This document shows, in pieces, positions 1 through 8,265 of a stretch of 51,224 nt of DNA. Below the pieces are notes generated by a model. It searched no databases. It was given only the letters and a program-made list of their open reading frames with translations, and was not told the origin of the DNA. A program made the translations under genes and the position numbers. The stretch is from Acidimicrobiales bacterium. Its GTDB lineage: Bacteria > Actinomycetota > Acidimicrobiia > Acidimicrobiales > UBA8592. The stretch covers positions 1-51,224 of the forward strand of contig JACERY010000011.1 in NCBI GenBank assembly GCA_013912105.1, in the 5' to 3' direction. How positions within the stretch are numbered: position 1 is the stretch's first letter; each line of letters begins with the position of its first letter.

Positions 1-23
1 CTACAGTACGGAATAGAAACATC

Positions 24-1820
24 ATGAGTATCACTGACCAAAACCCATCCGCAGAACAATTACGTGAACGCTATAGGCAAGAACGTGACAAACGCCTCCG
101 CAACGACGGACCAGAACAATACCAACAACCAGCAGGTCGTTTTGCACATTTACTTGAAGATCCCTACACAACAATTAAAGAAAGAGCACCCCGCACTGAT
201 GAAACAACCGTTGCAATAATTGGTGGCGGTTTCGCAGGATTATGCACAGGGGCACGACTTAAAGCCGCTGGTATTCAAGACGTCACTATTATCGAAAGTG
301 GGGGAGATTTCGGCGGAGTCTGGTACTGGAACCGTTATCCCGGAGCAATGTGCGACACCGCAGCAATGGTGTACCTACCGCTTCTTGAAGAAACAAACTA
401 CTTCCCATCAGAAAAGTATGTACAAGGATATGAGATACACGAACATGCTAAACGCATCGCATCAACATTTGACCTATATGAAGGTGCACTCTTTTCAACT
501 AGTGTCGAAGAAGCACGATGGGATGAGAACAGCAAAAGGTGGATAATCAAAACCGATCGAGGGGATGAACTCAAAGCACAGTTCCTCACCATGGGGACAG
601 GTCCTATCTCAAAACCGAAACTTCCAGGCATCACAGGCATAGAAGATTTCAACGGACACATGTTCCACACTTCCCGATGGGACTATGACTACACCGGAGG
701 AGACCGAACCGGTCAACTTATGGAAAGCCTCTCAGATAAAAGAGTAGGAATCATTGGAACCGGCGCAACAGCCGTCCAATGCATACCCCACCTCTCAGCA
801 GCAGCCGGTGACCTCTATGTATTCCAACGAACACCCTCATCAATAGATGAACGAAACAACCGCCCTCTCACCGATGATGATTTCAATGACCTTCAACCTG
901 GATGGCAACGAGATTGGCTCATGAATTTCGCAACGCTCCAATCGGGCGGAATCGCTGACAAAGACCTCGTCAAAGACGGATGGACCGACATCGCCATACG
1001 TATCCGAGACCGTATCATCAACAAAATCCAAGACACACCAGGAGCAAGCCTTGAAGATGTCTGGCTAGAAGCATTCAGCGAATCCGATGACGAAAAGATG
1101 AACGAAATACGAGCCAGAGTCAACACCATCGTCACCGACGATCAAGCCGCTGAGGCTCTTAAACCCTGGTATCGACAATTATGCAAACGACCATGCTTCC
1201 ATGACGAGTATCTCCAATCATTCAACAACCCCTCAACACACCTCATCGACACAGACGGAAAAGGTGTTGAGCGCATCGACGAAACCGGCGTATGGGCAAA
1301 CGGTGAACACTACGAACTCGATTGCATTGTTCTCGCATCTGGATTCGAAGTGCACATCGTCCACACCGCACACTACGAAACATATGGTAAATCCGGTGAA
1401 AGCCTCAGTGAACACTGGAGCGACGGCATGAAAAGCCTCCACGGCATCAACATTCACGGATTCCCCAATCTCTTCATACTCGGGTTAGCGCAAGGAGGAA
1501 ACCTTGTCGCAAACGTGACCCATAACTTCAGCGAATCCTCAACTGCAATAGCAGCCATGGTTCGAGAATGTATAGAAAAGGGGCACGAAACTCTTGAACC
1601 TACTCTCGAAGCAGAAACACAATGGGTGAATAGCTTGGAAGTCCAAGACCGTGGTTTCCTCGCAAACTGCACACCTGGCTACTACAACAACGAAGGACAC
1701 ACGACAACCGATCGGGACCTGTTCAGCTCAGCACGCTACCCGGAAGGATCCGTAGCATTCTTTAACTATCTGAAGGAATGGGTTGAAAGTGAAAACTTTG
1801 ACGGCCTTACATTCACATAA
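24..1820 (+). CDS. Type I Baeyer-Villiger monooxygenase (flavin-containing, CHMO/PAMO-like)
   Basis: This 598-aa protein should use FAD, NADPH and O2 to insert oxygen next to a ketone, giving an ester or lactone. The FAD Rossmann motif GGGFAG lies at residues 67-72. The Baeyer-Villiger fingerprint FxGxxxHxxxWD is complete (F209, G211, H215, W219, D220), and a second nucleotide motif GTGATA lies at 245-250. The length is normal for the family with an N-terminal extension of about 60 residues. Its TAA is followed directly by the ATG of the next gene, so the two are very probably co-transcribed and translationally coupled. No strong Shine-Dalgarno is visible upstream; the promoter may lie before the window. 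The substrate cannot be read from sequence. Confidence 0.9.
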   Translation: MSITDQNPSAEQLRERYRQERDKRLRNDGPEQYQQPAGRFAHLLEDPYTTIKERAPRTDETTVAIIGGGFAGLCTGARLKAAGIQDVTIIESGGDFGGVWYWNRYPGAMCDTAAMVYLPLLEETNYFPSEKYVQGYEIHEHAKRIASTFDLYEGALFSTSVEEARWDENSKRWIIKTDRGDELKAQFLTMGTGPISKPKLPGITGIEDFNGHMFHTSRWDYDYTGGDRTGQLMESLSDKRVGIIGTGATAVQCIPHLSAAAGDLYVFQRTPSSIDERNNRPLTDDDFNDLQPGWQRDWLMNFATLQSGGIADKDLVKDGWTDIAIRIRDRIINKIQDTPGASLEDVWLEAFSESDDEKMNEIRARVNTIVTDDQAAEALKPWYRQLCKRPCFHDEYLQSFNNPSTHLIDTDGKGVERIDETGVWANGEHYELDCIVLASGFEVHIVHTAHYETYGKSGESLSEHWSDGMKSLHGINIHGFPNLFILGLAQGGNLVANVTHNFSESSTAIAAMVRECIEKGHETLEPTLEAETQWVNSLEVQDRGFLANCTPGYYNNEGHTTTDRDLFSSARYPEGSVAFFNYLKEWVESENFDGLTFT

Positions 1821-2792
1821 ATGCTGAGTTACGCTGAACCACCACTAATACTCCGAGACGTTTTCCCAAACATTCAACAAGTGCAAGATCTTCTAACAAC
1901 CGATGCCCCATACACACCCTTAGGTGGATGGTACAACCCAGGAGCTGACCCTCACGCGAAAACGCGTCCTATGTGGTTCCAAAATGACTGGGTTCATGAC
2001 ACATATATCGCAGAAGGATCAGAAATATTTCTCTACAACGACACATACATTGAACAGTCAAAAGCGTTCTATAACGCTGACATCATAGAACCCCACAGCG
2101 TGTACGTGAATATCATGGCGGCAATAAATGATGGTGGCCCCGCCCACACGGATAATTCACGATTCCACGGACGTGAACGAGCAAACACACCCATGTGGCT
2201 ATTACGAGCAATGACATGGTCTCATCTTTTCAACGCCTATGAAATCGTCCAAGCAACAGCAATTTGGTGGCTTGACGACGTGGAAGGGGGAGGGCTGTTG
2301 TACTGGCCAAACGGCCCAGATCATCCACCAACAGAACATGTTAGCGATATGAAAAATACGGCACTCCTTGGAGATAACCACGGCATGTTCCATCAGGTAG
2401 GACCGGTAGGCCCGTTTGATAACGGAACCATACTCGTAACTCCCTCAGCGCAACTTCTCCCCACACAAGACAACACGTGGGTTGTAACCGACCATGACGA
2501 AAAAATTTATGAAGCGCCACTCAATGCGTACCGTGTATCTGTGTTATGGAAAGCAAATGTGTACACAAACATTGAAGAACAAAAACATAAACAGGCAAAC
2601 CCACTATCCATAGAAGATGTTATAACGATCTTTAATGCTGACTTGGAAGAACACTGTCATGATCTTCGGCTTAGTAAAGAAAACATTGAAGGAAAGAGCA
2701 CGATTACAGAGATGGCTGAAATTTATCCTGAACCAAAACCTGTTCATGCATTACCATCTGTCTTTGAAACGATTAGGAAAGAACGGTTTTAG
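1821..2792 (+). CDS. Putative 2-oxoglutarate/Fe(II)-dependent oxygenase-like protein
   Basis: This is a 323-aa soluble protein whose family I do not recognise with certainty. It carries features of a double-stranded beta-helix Fe(II)/2OG oxygenase: an H109-T-D111 pair (HxD metal motif) after a hydrophobic strand, candidate distal histidines at 187 and 191 in a HGMFHQVGP context, and R238 in YRVSV, where a 2OG-binding arginine would be expected. It starts on the base after the stop of the Baeyer-Villiger monooxygenase gene, so it probably acts on the same substrate or product. It ends in a 3-bp overlap with the convergent lipoprotein gene. The oxygenase assignment is an inference from motif spacing; it could be another cupin-fold protein. 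Confidence 0.5.
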   Translation: MLSYAEPPLILRDVFPNIQQVQDLLTTDAPYTPLGGWYNPGADPHAKTRPMWFQNDWVHDTYIAEGSEIFLYNDTYIEQSKAFYNADIIEPHSVYVNIMAAINDGGPAHTDNSRFHGRERANTPMWLLRAMTWSHLFNAYEIVQATAIWWLDDVEGGGLLYWPNGPDHPPTEHVSDMKNTALLGDNHGMFHQVGPVGPFDNGTILVTPSAQLLPTQDNTWVVTDHDEKIYEAPLNAYRVSVLWKANVYTNIEEQKHKQANPLSIEDVITIFNADLEEHCHDLRLSKENIEGKSTITEMAEIYPEPKPVHALPSVFETIRKERF

Positions 2793-3277
2793 CTCTCTCT
2801 TCCAGGTTGTTTAACCGGTGGATCCCCAGGTTGTAAACCTTTTGGTATGAATGGAAGATCTGGGTTTTCAATAAATTCCATCGAACCGTAATCAAAAACC
2901 CACACATCTATATATGTTTCAGTATTTGGAAACCATCGCCAACCACACGACTCTGTAAGTGCCTCACAACGTGCACCAACATCTTCAAATTCTTCTTTGA
3001 GTAACCAGTAAGAACCATCAGAACTTAATTCCCACAAATCAACAGTCACGTTGTTCTGAAAGTCGTATCCGTAGCCACATTCTGCACTTAACGCCATGCA
3101 ACGTGCAGCGGAGTCATCAACTTCACCAACAATTATCCGACTATCCTCTTGTGATTCATTAGATGAAGAATTTGAACACCCAAATAAACCAGCAAGGATT
3201 GTGAGAGCAAGAAAAACAAAAGCAATATTTCCTAAGCTCTTGAATATAACTTTTCTATCTGTCTTTACTCTTCTCAC
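2789..3277 (-). CDS. Small lipoprotein with internal Cys-pair duplication
   Basis: The protein has about 162 aa. A positively charged N-terminus and a hydrophobic stretch end in a lipobox (LFGC), giving a signal-peptidase II site and a membrane-anchored extracytoplasmic protein. The mature part begins with a Ser/Asn/Glu-rich tether and then two copies of a roughly 40-residue unit, each with the pattern A-R-C-x-A-L-x-x-x-C-G followed by a V-D-x-W strand. Each unit probably forms one disulfide-stapled beta module. Two GTG codons are possible starts (3283 or 3277); I chose 3277 because GGAG then sits about 5 nt upstream. Convergent with the oxygenase gene. Function unknown. Confidence 0.65.
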   Translation of the reverse strand: MRRVKTDRKVIFKSLGNIAFVFLALTILAGLFGCSNSSSNESQEDSRIIVGEVDDSAARCMALSAECGYGYDFQNNVTVDLWELSSDGSYWLLKEEFEDVGARCEALTESCGWRWFPNTETYIDVWVFDYGSMEFIENPDLPFIPKGLQPGDPPVKQPGRES

Positions 3278-3366
3278 ACTCACTCCATTTGATTCTGTAT
3301 TTGCTTTGACGTCGGAGTAGCTGATTTTGTTCCAATGTATTCGTTATTTAATAAGATACCTAATAG

Positions 3367-4143
3367 TTAGTGGGCTTTTGCTCCACCACCGACACGCAGA
3401 ATTTCCCCACTCACCCAACTAGCAGCATCTGAAGCTAAATATAAACAAGCAGCGCCAATATCTTGCGGTGTTCCTAAACGACCAAGTGGAATATTCCACT
3501 CTTCTAAAATTTCATCTAATTGGTTTTCATCTTTTCCTATCGCTTTCATCATCACTTCAGTCGGGATAGCACCTGGAGCGACAGCATTCACCCGAATATC
3601 AGGCGCAAACTCAACTGATAACGTCCATGTCAAGGAATTCGTTCCAGCCTTTGACGCTCCATAGTGTGCGCTTCCAGGAACAGGGCCTGATCCAGCTCCA
3701 GATGTGATGTTGATAATCGATCCTTTAGTCATATATTTGGCTGCTGTTATACACCCGACGTACACAGATGTGAGATTAAGAGCAATAGTTTGGTCCCACT
3801 CTTCACGAGGCAATTCAGATAATGGCATTCTCATGGGTGAACCACCTGCGTTATTAACCCAAGTAGTTATTTTACCAAATTCATTAATGGCTGCTTCAGC
3901 GAGAGCAACTACTGCTTCATCATCAGTAACATCTGTTCTTACCGCAATAGCGGAACCACCAGAATCACGAATTTCACTTGCGACACGTTCAATTTCTTCA
4001 ATTCGTCGAGCAGCAACAACAACAGAAGCTCCCGACTCAGAAAATGATTTTGCAATTCCCTCTCCGATACCCCGACCAGCCCCAGTGATTACAGCTACCT
4101 GATCATCCATATTAAATAGATTTGGTGTAGTTACTTCATTCAC
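3367..4143 (-). CDS. Short-chain dehydrogenase/reductase (SDR, classical)
   Basis: A 258-aa NAD(P)-dependent oxidoreductase of the classical SDR family. It shows TGAGRGIG (20-27) for cofactor binding, NNAG (97-100) and the catalytic triad S148, Y161, K165 in the YxxxK context. The C-terminus (GEILRVGGGAKAH) is typical of the FabG-like group. Translation starts at GTG with AAGGAGA about 6 nt upstream. It is the last gene of a co-directed run that also holds two ABM proteins and two amidohydrolases, only 11 nt from the preceding gene, so it probably oxidises or reduces an intermediate of that pathway. Substrate unknown. Confidence 0.88.
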   Translation of the reverse strand: MNEVTTPNLFNMDDQVAVITGAGRGIGEGIAKSFSESGASVVVAARRIEEIERVASEIRDSGGSAIAVRTDVTDDEAVVALAEAAINEFGKITTWVNNAGGSPMRMPLSELPREEWDQTIALNLTSVYVGCITAAKYMTKGSIINITSGAGSGPVPGSAHYGASKAGTNSLTWTLSVEFAPDIRVNAVAPGAIPTEVMMKAIGKDENQLDEILEEWNIPLGRLGTPQDIGAACLYLASDAASWVSGEILRVGGGAKAH

Positions 4144-4154
4144 AGAATCTCCTT

Positions 4155-4454
4155 TTACATTGAATCAAATGTATCAGTTTCAAATTTATTTATTTCTCTA
4201 TCAGAAATTGACCACCCACCCATCGCTTTACGAAATGCGTCAACATGACTCATAGTAAAATGATTCTGAAGAGAATCGTTATCGACCCACCTCTCAAAAA
4301 CTCGAAGAATGTCTTCTTCTAATGGGTCTGGGTAAAAAATATAATCAAGGCAGCCTTCTTCAGCTCGAGTTCCCTCCATAACCAATCGGCACGCATCAAG
4401 TACGTCGTTAGTGATTCCGTTATCAAAACGGAATGATCCAGCTATAACAATCAT
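4155..4454 (-). CDS. ABM-domain protein (antibiotic biosynthesis monooxygenase / YgiN-like), copy 1
   Basis: A 99-aa single-domain dimeric alpha-beta barrel (ABM) protein. The pattern GCLDYxFxPDPLEE followed by a VFERWxDxxxLxxHF segment is characteristic of this fold, in which members act as cofactor-free monooxygenases or quinol/reactive-intermediate handling proteins. A good ribosome site (GAAAGGAAT) precedes the ATG. It is a clear paralogue of the ABM gene at 6768-7121 (shared GCLxYxFxPDPxE...ExWxDxxxLxxHF...AM). Both bracket two amidohydrolase genes, which suggests the pair serve one pathway. Precise reaction unknown. Confidence 0.8.
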   Translation of the reverse strand: MIVIAGSFRFDNGITNDVLDACRLVMEGTRAEEGCLDYIFYPDPLEEDILRVFERWVDNDSLQNHFTMSHVDAFRKAMGGWSISDREINKFETDTFDSM

Positions 4455-4503
4455 TGTATTCCTTTCATGTATTCGGCAGTACTTGTGTAGAGTTCACAGA
4501 TTA

Positions 4504-5778
4504 CTAACGTGATTGCTTTGGCGCAATATAAGGATTTTTCTGCATTAGGTCGTAATGCAGAACCCCGCCCTTCATTACACCAATAATCTGATCGTGGTTT
4601 TGAAGAACTCGAACATCAATTGAAGGATCTCCATCCACAATTACTAGGTCGGCAAATTTACCTTCTTCAAGTGTTCCTACCATGCCCTCCGTATTAGCAG
4701 CTGCTCCACCATCACGCGTTGCACACAATAAAGCTTCAACATCTGACATACCAAATAAGTCAACGAAATATTCAAGATCTTTCGCATTCGTTCCATGTTG
4801 CGTGATATTAAGACCGTAATCTCCACCAATAAGAACACGTACTTTACTTTCCCGAAGTCGCTTGACTGAAGAGATAGTTTCATCAACTTCCCGCTGATAT
4901 CCGCGTTGTTCCATAGCCTCCCGTGGAAGCCCTAACTCTGAACCTTTATCCAACAACGCAACTTCCCAAGCTATTCCTGGCCCGACAAATATACGATCTC
5001 GCTCAGCTTCTAACATAGCGACCGCTTCATCATCTAGATAGTTCGCATGACCAATAATATCTATACCGCTGCGCACAGCTTGTTTAACGGCGGCAGCGGA
5101 ACGTGAATGACAGACAACGCGCATTCCTCTGATGTGAGCTTCGGATACAGCAGCTTCAACTTCCTCATCGCTGTAGGTAAGTACACCAGGCGGAGCGTAT
5201 TCAGATAAGGCTTCTCCATCTAGAAAAATTTTAACAATATCACACCGTTTTTTAGCTAAGGTACGAACAGCTTTCCTAACAGCCCAAGGGCCATCAGCAA
5301 TTATTTTCTTTGAACTATCACCTCCAAAAGTACCATCAGCATTACTACCCGTAGAACCAAGATCTCGGTCAGATGCAGACAAACGAGGTCCAGGTATTCT
5401 TCCACTGTTAATAGCATCTCTTAATGGAACATCCAGTCCTTGAGCTGAACCAAAACTAATAGCAGACGTGAAACCTGACCCAAGTAAAACTCGAGCATTA
5501 TCAACGGCATCAAGCATCGCTAAGGGGAGTGGTTGGTCATTGAGCTGTTTGGGGTGAGCATTGTTATATGAAAGATGCACATGTGATTCGGTCATTCCAG
5601 GCATAACAAATTTGCCCTGAGCATCGTACCGTTCACTATCCGTAACTTCTTCTTTAAAGTCAATAGAAGGACCCGCGTAGCGAATAATTCCGTGAGAAAC
5701 CCATATAGTTCCTGATTCAATGACTTCCTCATCTACGCCACAGAAAACCCTAGCATTTTCAATAACTAATTCATTCAT
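4504..5778 (-). CDS. Amidohydrolase family protein (imidazolonepropionase/prolidase-like)
   Basis: A 424-aa metal-dependent hydrolase with a TIM-barrel core and flanking composite beta domain. Metal ligands are visible: H66-x-H68 in ESHVHLS, K183 (carboxylated lysine candidate in IVKIFLDG), H224, H244 and D320 (IGGDYG). A conserved EGKFADLVIVDGDP segment near the C-terminus is typical of the family. An upstream in-frame ATG at 5802 lies inside the preceding gene; I prefer the ATG at 5778, which has GAGGGGG upstream and lies 2 nt after that gene's stop. Tight linkage to a second amidohydrolase implies sequential or alternative hydrolysis of amide or cyclic substrates. The hydrolysed bond is not known. 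Confidence 0.87.
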   Translation of the reverse strand: MNELVIENARVFCGVDEEVIESGTIWVSHGIIRYAGPSIDFKEEVTDSERYDAQGKFVMPGMTESHVHLSYNNAHPKQLNDQPLPLAMLDAVDNARVLLGSGFTSAISFGSAQGLDVPLRDAINSGRIPGPRLSASDRDLGSTGSNADGTFGGDSSKKIIADGPWAVRKAVRTLAKKRCDIVKIFLDGEALSEYAPPGVLTYSDEEVEAAVSEAHIRGMRVVCHSRSAAAVKQAVRSGIDIIGHANYLDDEAVAMLEAERDRIFVGPGIAWEVALLDKGSELGLPREAMEQRGYQREVDETISSVKRLRESKVRVLIGGDYGLNITQHGTNAKDLEYFVDLFGMSDVEALLCATRDGGAAANTEGMVGTLEEGKFADLVIVDGDPSIDVRVLQNHDQIIGVMKGGVLHYDLMQKNPYIAPKQSR

Positions 5779-5780
5779 AG

Positions 5781-6749
5781 CTAAACCCCCTCTCCATCCC
5801 ATGGTAGGCGCAATAATTGAATTGCGTTCTTTGAAAGGCTCCGATCAAAATTAGTGACTTTTGTAGGCGTATCCCAGCCACCGAAATTTGTACCGTACAC
5901 CATTCTGTCAGAACCAACCGTTGAGATAACTAATTCTTGGGCAGGACCTTCTTCCAAATGAGAATCAAACCAAAGCAATTGCAAGTCGTTAGCAAAATTT
6001 GAATCCTGTCCCAAAAAAGATGCCATTGAATCAAATCGTTGTGCCAGAAAAGCAATAGCACCTCCGCCGTGAGATATGCATATATCTAATTTGGGATGCC
6101 TAGCCAAAACACCGCCAAGGACAAGCGTCGCAACCGTTAAGGTTTCTTCGTATGCGTAACCAACGATTAAGTCAAGTCCAAAACGATTAAGACGATTATC
6201 ATTAGCACCTCGAATTCCATTATTTGTAGCGGGATGAATCAAAAGAGGTACATCCAAGTCAACCAAAGTTTGATAGAAGTCATCAAGTCGAACATCATCA
6301 AGGGAGAAACCATAATCGGTTCCGATATACGCGCCAACTAATCCAAGCTCGTCAACAGCCCTAACTAGTTCTTCGCACGCATAATCAGTGTTTTGTAATG
6401 GGACGGAAGCTGTACCTAAAAGACGATTAGGGAATCTATTGATATGACTAACCATTGCATCATTTGACGACCTTGCGAATCTTGTTGCGTTCTTTTCGTC
6501 AATGTGACCAAAAAACGTTAAAGGATTAGGGGAAAGAACCTGAAGATCGATACCTAATACGTCCATAGCATCAATTCTTGTCTGCGCATCCATAAAGACG
6601 CTGCCTCTATATGGAACACGCATCGAATAGTCCCCAACACGAAATGTTTGTACACCTATATCATCGTTAAGACTAGGTCCGTATTCTCCAGCACTACCAA
6701 AACTTTCCTCCAAAACAACATGCGCATGAAGGTCAATTACTTTATCCAT
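5781..6749 (-). CDS. Amidohydrolase-2 family protein (ACMSD-like decarboxylase/hydrolase)
   Basis: A 322-aa TIM-barrel protein of the amidohydrolase-2 (ACMSD) group, whose members decarboxylate or hydrolyse aromatic-derived acids using a Zn ion. It shows H8-x-H10 at the N-terminus, H172 (LIHPATNNG) and H227 (ISHGGGAIAFLAQR). The position normally holding the final metal Asp reads Y-G-T-N-F-G-G-W-D, so either N287 replaces it or D293 takes over; this is a mild oddity. The gene is 18 nt from the upstream ABM gene and 2 nt from the downstream amidohydrolase, so it is within an operon. Substrate unknown; ring-cleavage products are likely candidates by family knowledge. Confidence 0.82.
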   Translation of the reverse strand: MDKVIDLHAHVVLEESFGSAGEYGPSLNDDIGVQTFRVGDYSMRVPYRGSVFMDAQTRIDAMDVLGIDLQVLSPNPLTFFGHIDEKNATRFARSSNDAMVSHINRFPNRLLGTASVPLQNTDYACEELVRAVDELGLVGAYIGTDYGFSLDDVRLDDFYQTLVDLDVPLLIHPATNNGIRGANDNRLNRFGLDLIVGYAYEETLTVATLVLGGVLARHPKLDICISHGGGAIAFLAQRFDSMASFLGQDSNFANDLQLLWFDSHLEEGPAQELVISTVGSDRMVYGTNFGGWDTPTKVTNFDRSLSKNAIQLLRLPWDGEGV

Positions 6750-6767
6750 TTATTAATTCTTTATCTC

Positions 6768-7121
6768 TTAACTTTCAGAAACAGCATCGAATCGAAATTT
6801 TTTATCCGGTCCATAGACTGGTCCTCTGTCCTCAGAAAGGTACAAACGATTCTCCGAAGCTACGAAACCATCACAACCATGAAGAACCTCTACCATCGCT
6901 GCGTAATTTGGATGATCAAAATGCGCTGCTAAGTTCTTAGCATCAGTCCATAACTCATACACTTGAATATGAGTGGGTTCTGCAGGGTCAGGAGCGAAGC
7001 AATATGCAAGACACCCAACTTCATCATTACGGGTTGCAGCCTGAACATCAGCAGTTTTCGCTACTGTTTCATTCCGGTCCTTTTCTGTTTCAAAAGACAG
7101 TGTTGCAGTAATAATAATCAT
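6768..7121 (-). CDS. ABM-domain protein, copy 2 (C-terminally extended)
   Basis: A 117-aa ABM-fold protein, paralogous to the 99-aa one downstream (GCLAYCFAPDP...VYELWTDAKNLAAHF...AAM). It carries an extra C-terminal tail of about 25 residues rich in charged and aromatic residues. A TTG at 7133 could extend it by four codons, but the ATG at 7121 has GGGGG at good spacing and gives the typical MIIITATLSF start. First of the ABM/amidohydrolase/SDR run. Expected to act as a small cytoplasmic dimer on a reactive intermediate; the role is inferred only from fold and context. Confidence 0.78.
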   Translation of the reverse strand: MIIITATLSFETEKDRNETVAKTADVQAATRNDEVGCLAYCFAPDPAEPTHIQVYELWTDAKNLAAHFDHPNYAAMVEVLHGCDGFVASENRLYLSEDRGPVYGPDKKFRFDAVSES

Positions 7122-7177
7122 TATCGCCCCCAAATTGTTCTCTATTGAACGTAGCTCATTTCTATAAAATACTATAA

Positions 7178-8242
7178 CTAGCTAGCTAAAGGCCGCCCGA
7201 ATAAACGCTTCTCTTGCCACGTTTCAAGAAAAGATTCAGCACGGTAACAAGCACCCAGAAATAAGCCATCATCATGGTTTGAGACTTCGTCAATCACTCC
7301 ACTTATGTGATCTATAGAGGATTGGATTACCTGCGAAACATCGGTATTTTCTCCAGGCCAAGAAGCAAAAATAGGAGCAGCGACAGCAATGAAATCTGGA
7401 ACTACGATCGTATTGTTTCTTTGTAAGATTGCTAGTGCTCGAGCCGTAAATGGAATAGGTTGATGCGGAACTAAAGCAGCGACTTTAAGTTTTTCAGCAG
7501 TCAAGTGGTTAACTGCACCCATTTTTGAACCTGTAAATAAAATATCTGCACCCGATTGAAACACCTTCCAAGCTGGCTCTACTTCACCGTCAGCAGATTT
7601 AACAAAATCAACTCCGCTTTCCCCCCAACGACCTCTTATGTCAGATGTATCAAAGCTAGAGGGTTCAGAAATAGAACCTGACAAAGTTGAAATTGAAATG
7701 ACTTTTCCACCACGTTCCTCAATAAGGTCAATCATCGCAGGTCCATGTTCACCGAACCCTTCAATTGCAATGGTTTTCCCATCAAGGTTAATAAGTTGGT
7801 CCGCTGACACAACAGGCCCTAACGCAGCAAGATACGTTTCAAGAGTATCCTCACCATACATTTCAAATCGAAGAGCAGATCGACTATCGACTTCAGATAA
7901 TTTCCCAAATGCATGTGAAGAAATACCTTTTCCAGCATTAAGTCCTAAATGTCCAAGAGAGACATCACCACTAAGCTCTTCAACAAATTTTTCAATAGCT
8001 TCAACTTTCTCATCAGGAAGCGCATTGATACCCCCAGAGGCACCACCGTGTTTCATTTCGAAAGAAGCAAAGGTGTACGTCATTGAACGGGCGAGATCCT
8101 TAGCGCCTCCCTGTAAAATCTTTTTCGCACAGCGAACAATTCCAAAAGATGGAGTATCTTCAAGGTCAGTAACAACAAATGCATTTGTAGTAGATAATTT
8201 TCTTAAACTCACTTGTCCATTGTGGCATGACATCAGGGACAA
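7178..8242 (-). CDS. Glu/Leu/Phe/Val dehydrogenase homologue with altered catalytic residues
   Basis: A 354-aa protein related to amino-acid dehydrogenases: an N-terminal substrate domain (MTYTFAS...KHGGASGG at 54-71) and a C-terminal NAD domain whose dinucleotide loop is GFGEHG (162-167). In active family members the glycine loop is GGGKGG/GGGKAV with a catalytic Lys, followed later by an Asp in PAxD or AEDVGT. Here the Lys position reads Ser (GGASGG) and the Asp region reads VSLGHLGLNAG. It is also shorter than usual. It may therefore be a non-catalytic paralogue or catalyse a different reaction. It lies 23 nt downstream of the prenyl synthase gene and upstream of the ABM run. A second start at M4 is possible. 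Confidence 0.7.
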   Translation of the reverse strand: MSLMSCHNGQVSLRKLSTTNAFVVTDLEDTPSFGIVRCAKKILQGGAKDLARSMTYTFASFEMKHGGASGGINALPDEKVEAIEKFVEELSGDVSLGHLGLNAGKGISSHAFGKLSEVDSRSALRFEMYGEDTLETYLAALGPVVSADQLINLDGKTIAIEGFGEHGPAMIDLIEERGGKVISISTLSGSISEPSSFDTSDIRGRWGESGVDFVKSADGEVEPAWKVFQSGADILFTGSKMGAVNHLTAEKLKVAALVPHQPIPFTARALAILQRNNTIVVPDFIAVAAPIFASWPGENTDVSQVIQSSIDHISGVIDEVSNHDDGLFLGACYRAESFLETWQEKRLFGRPLAS

Positions 8243-8265
8243 GTGGCTAAATTCTCTATAAGTAA

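Noticed and set aside
7638..8261. Long plus-strand open frame opposite the dehydrogenase homologue
   Set aside because: Serine/proline-rich low-information translation antisense to a gene with clear motifs.
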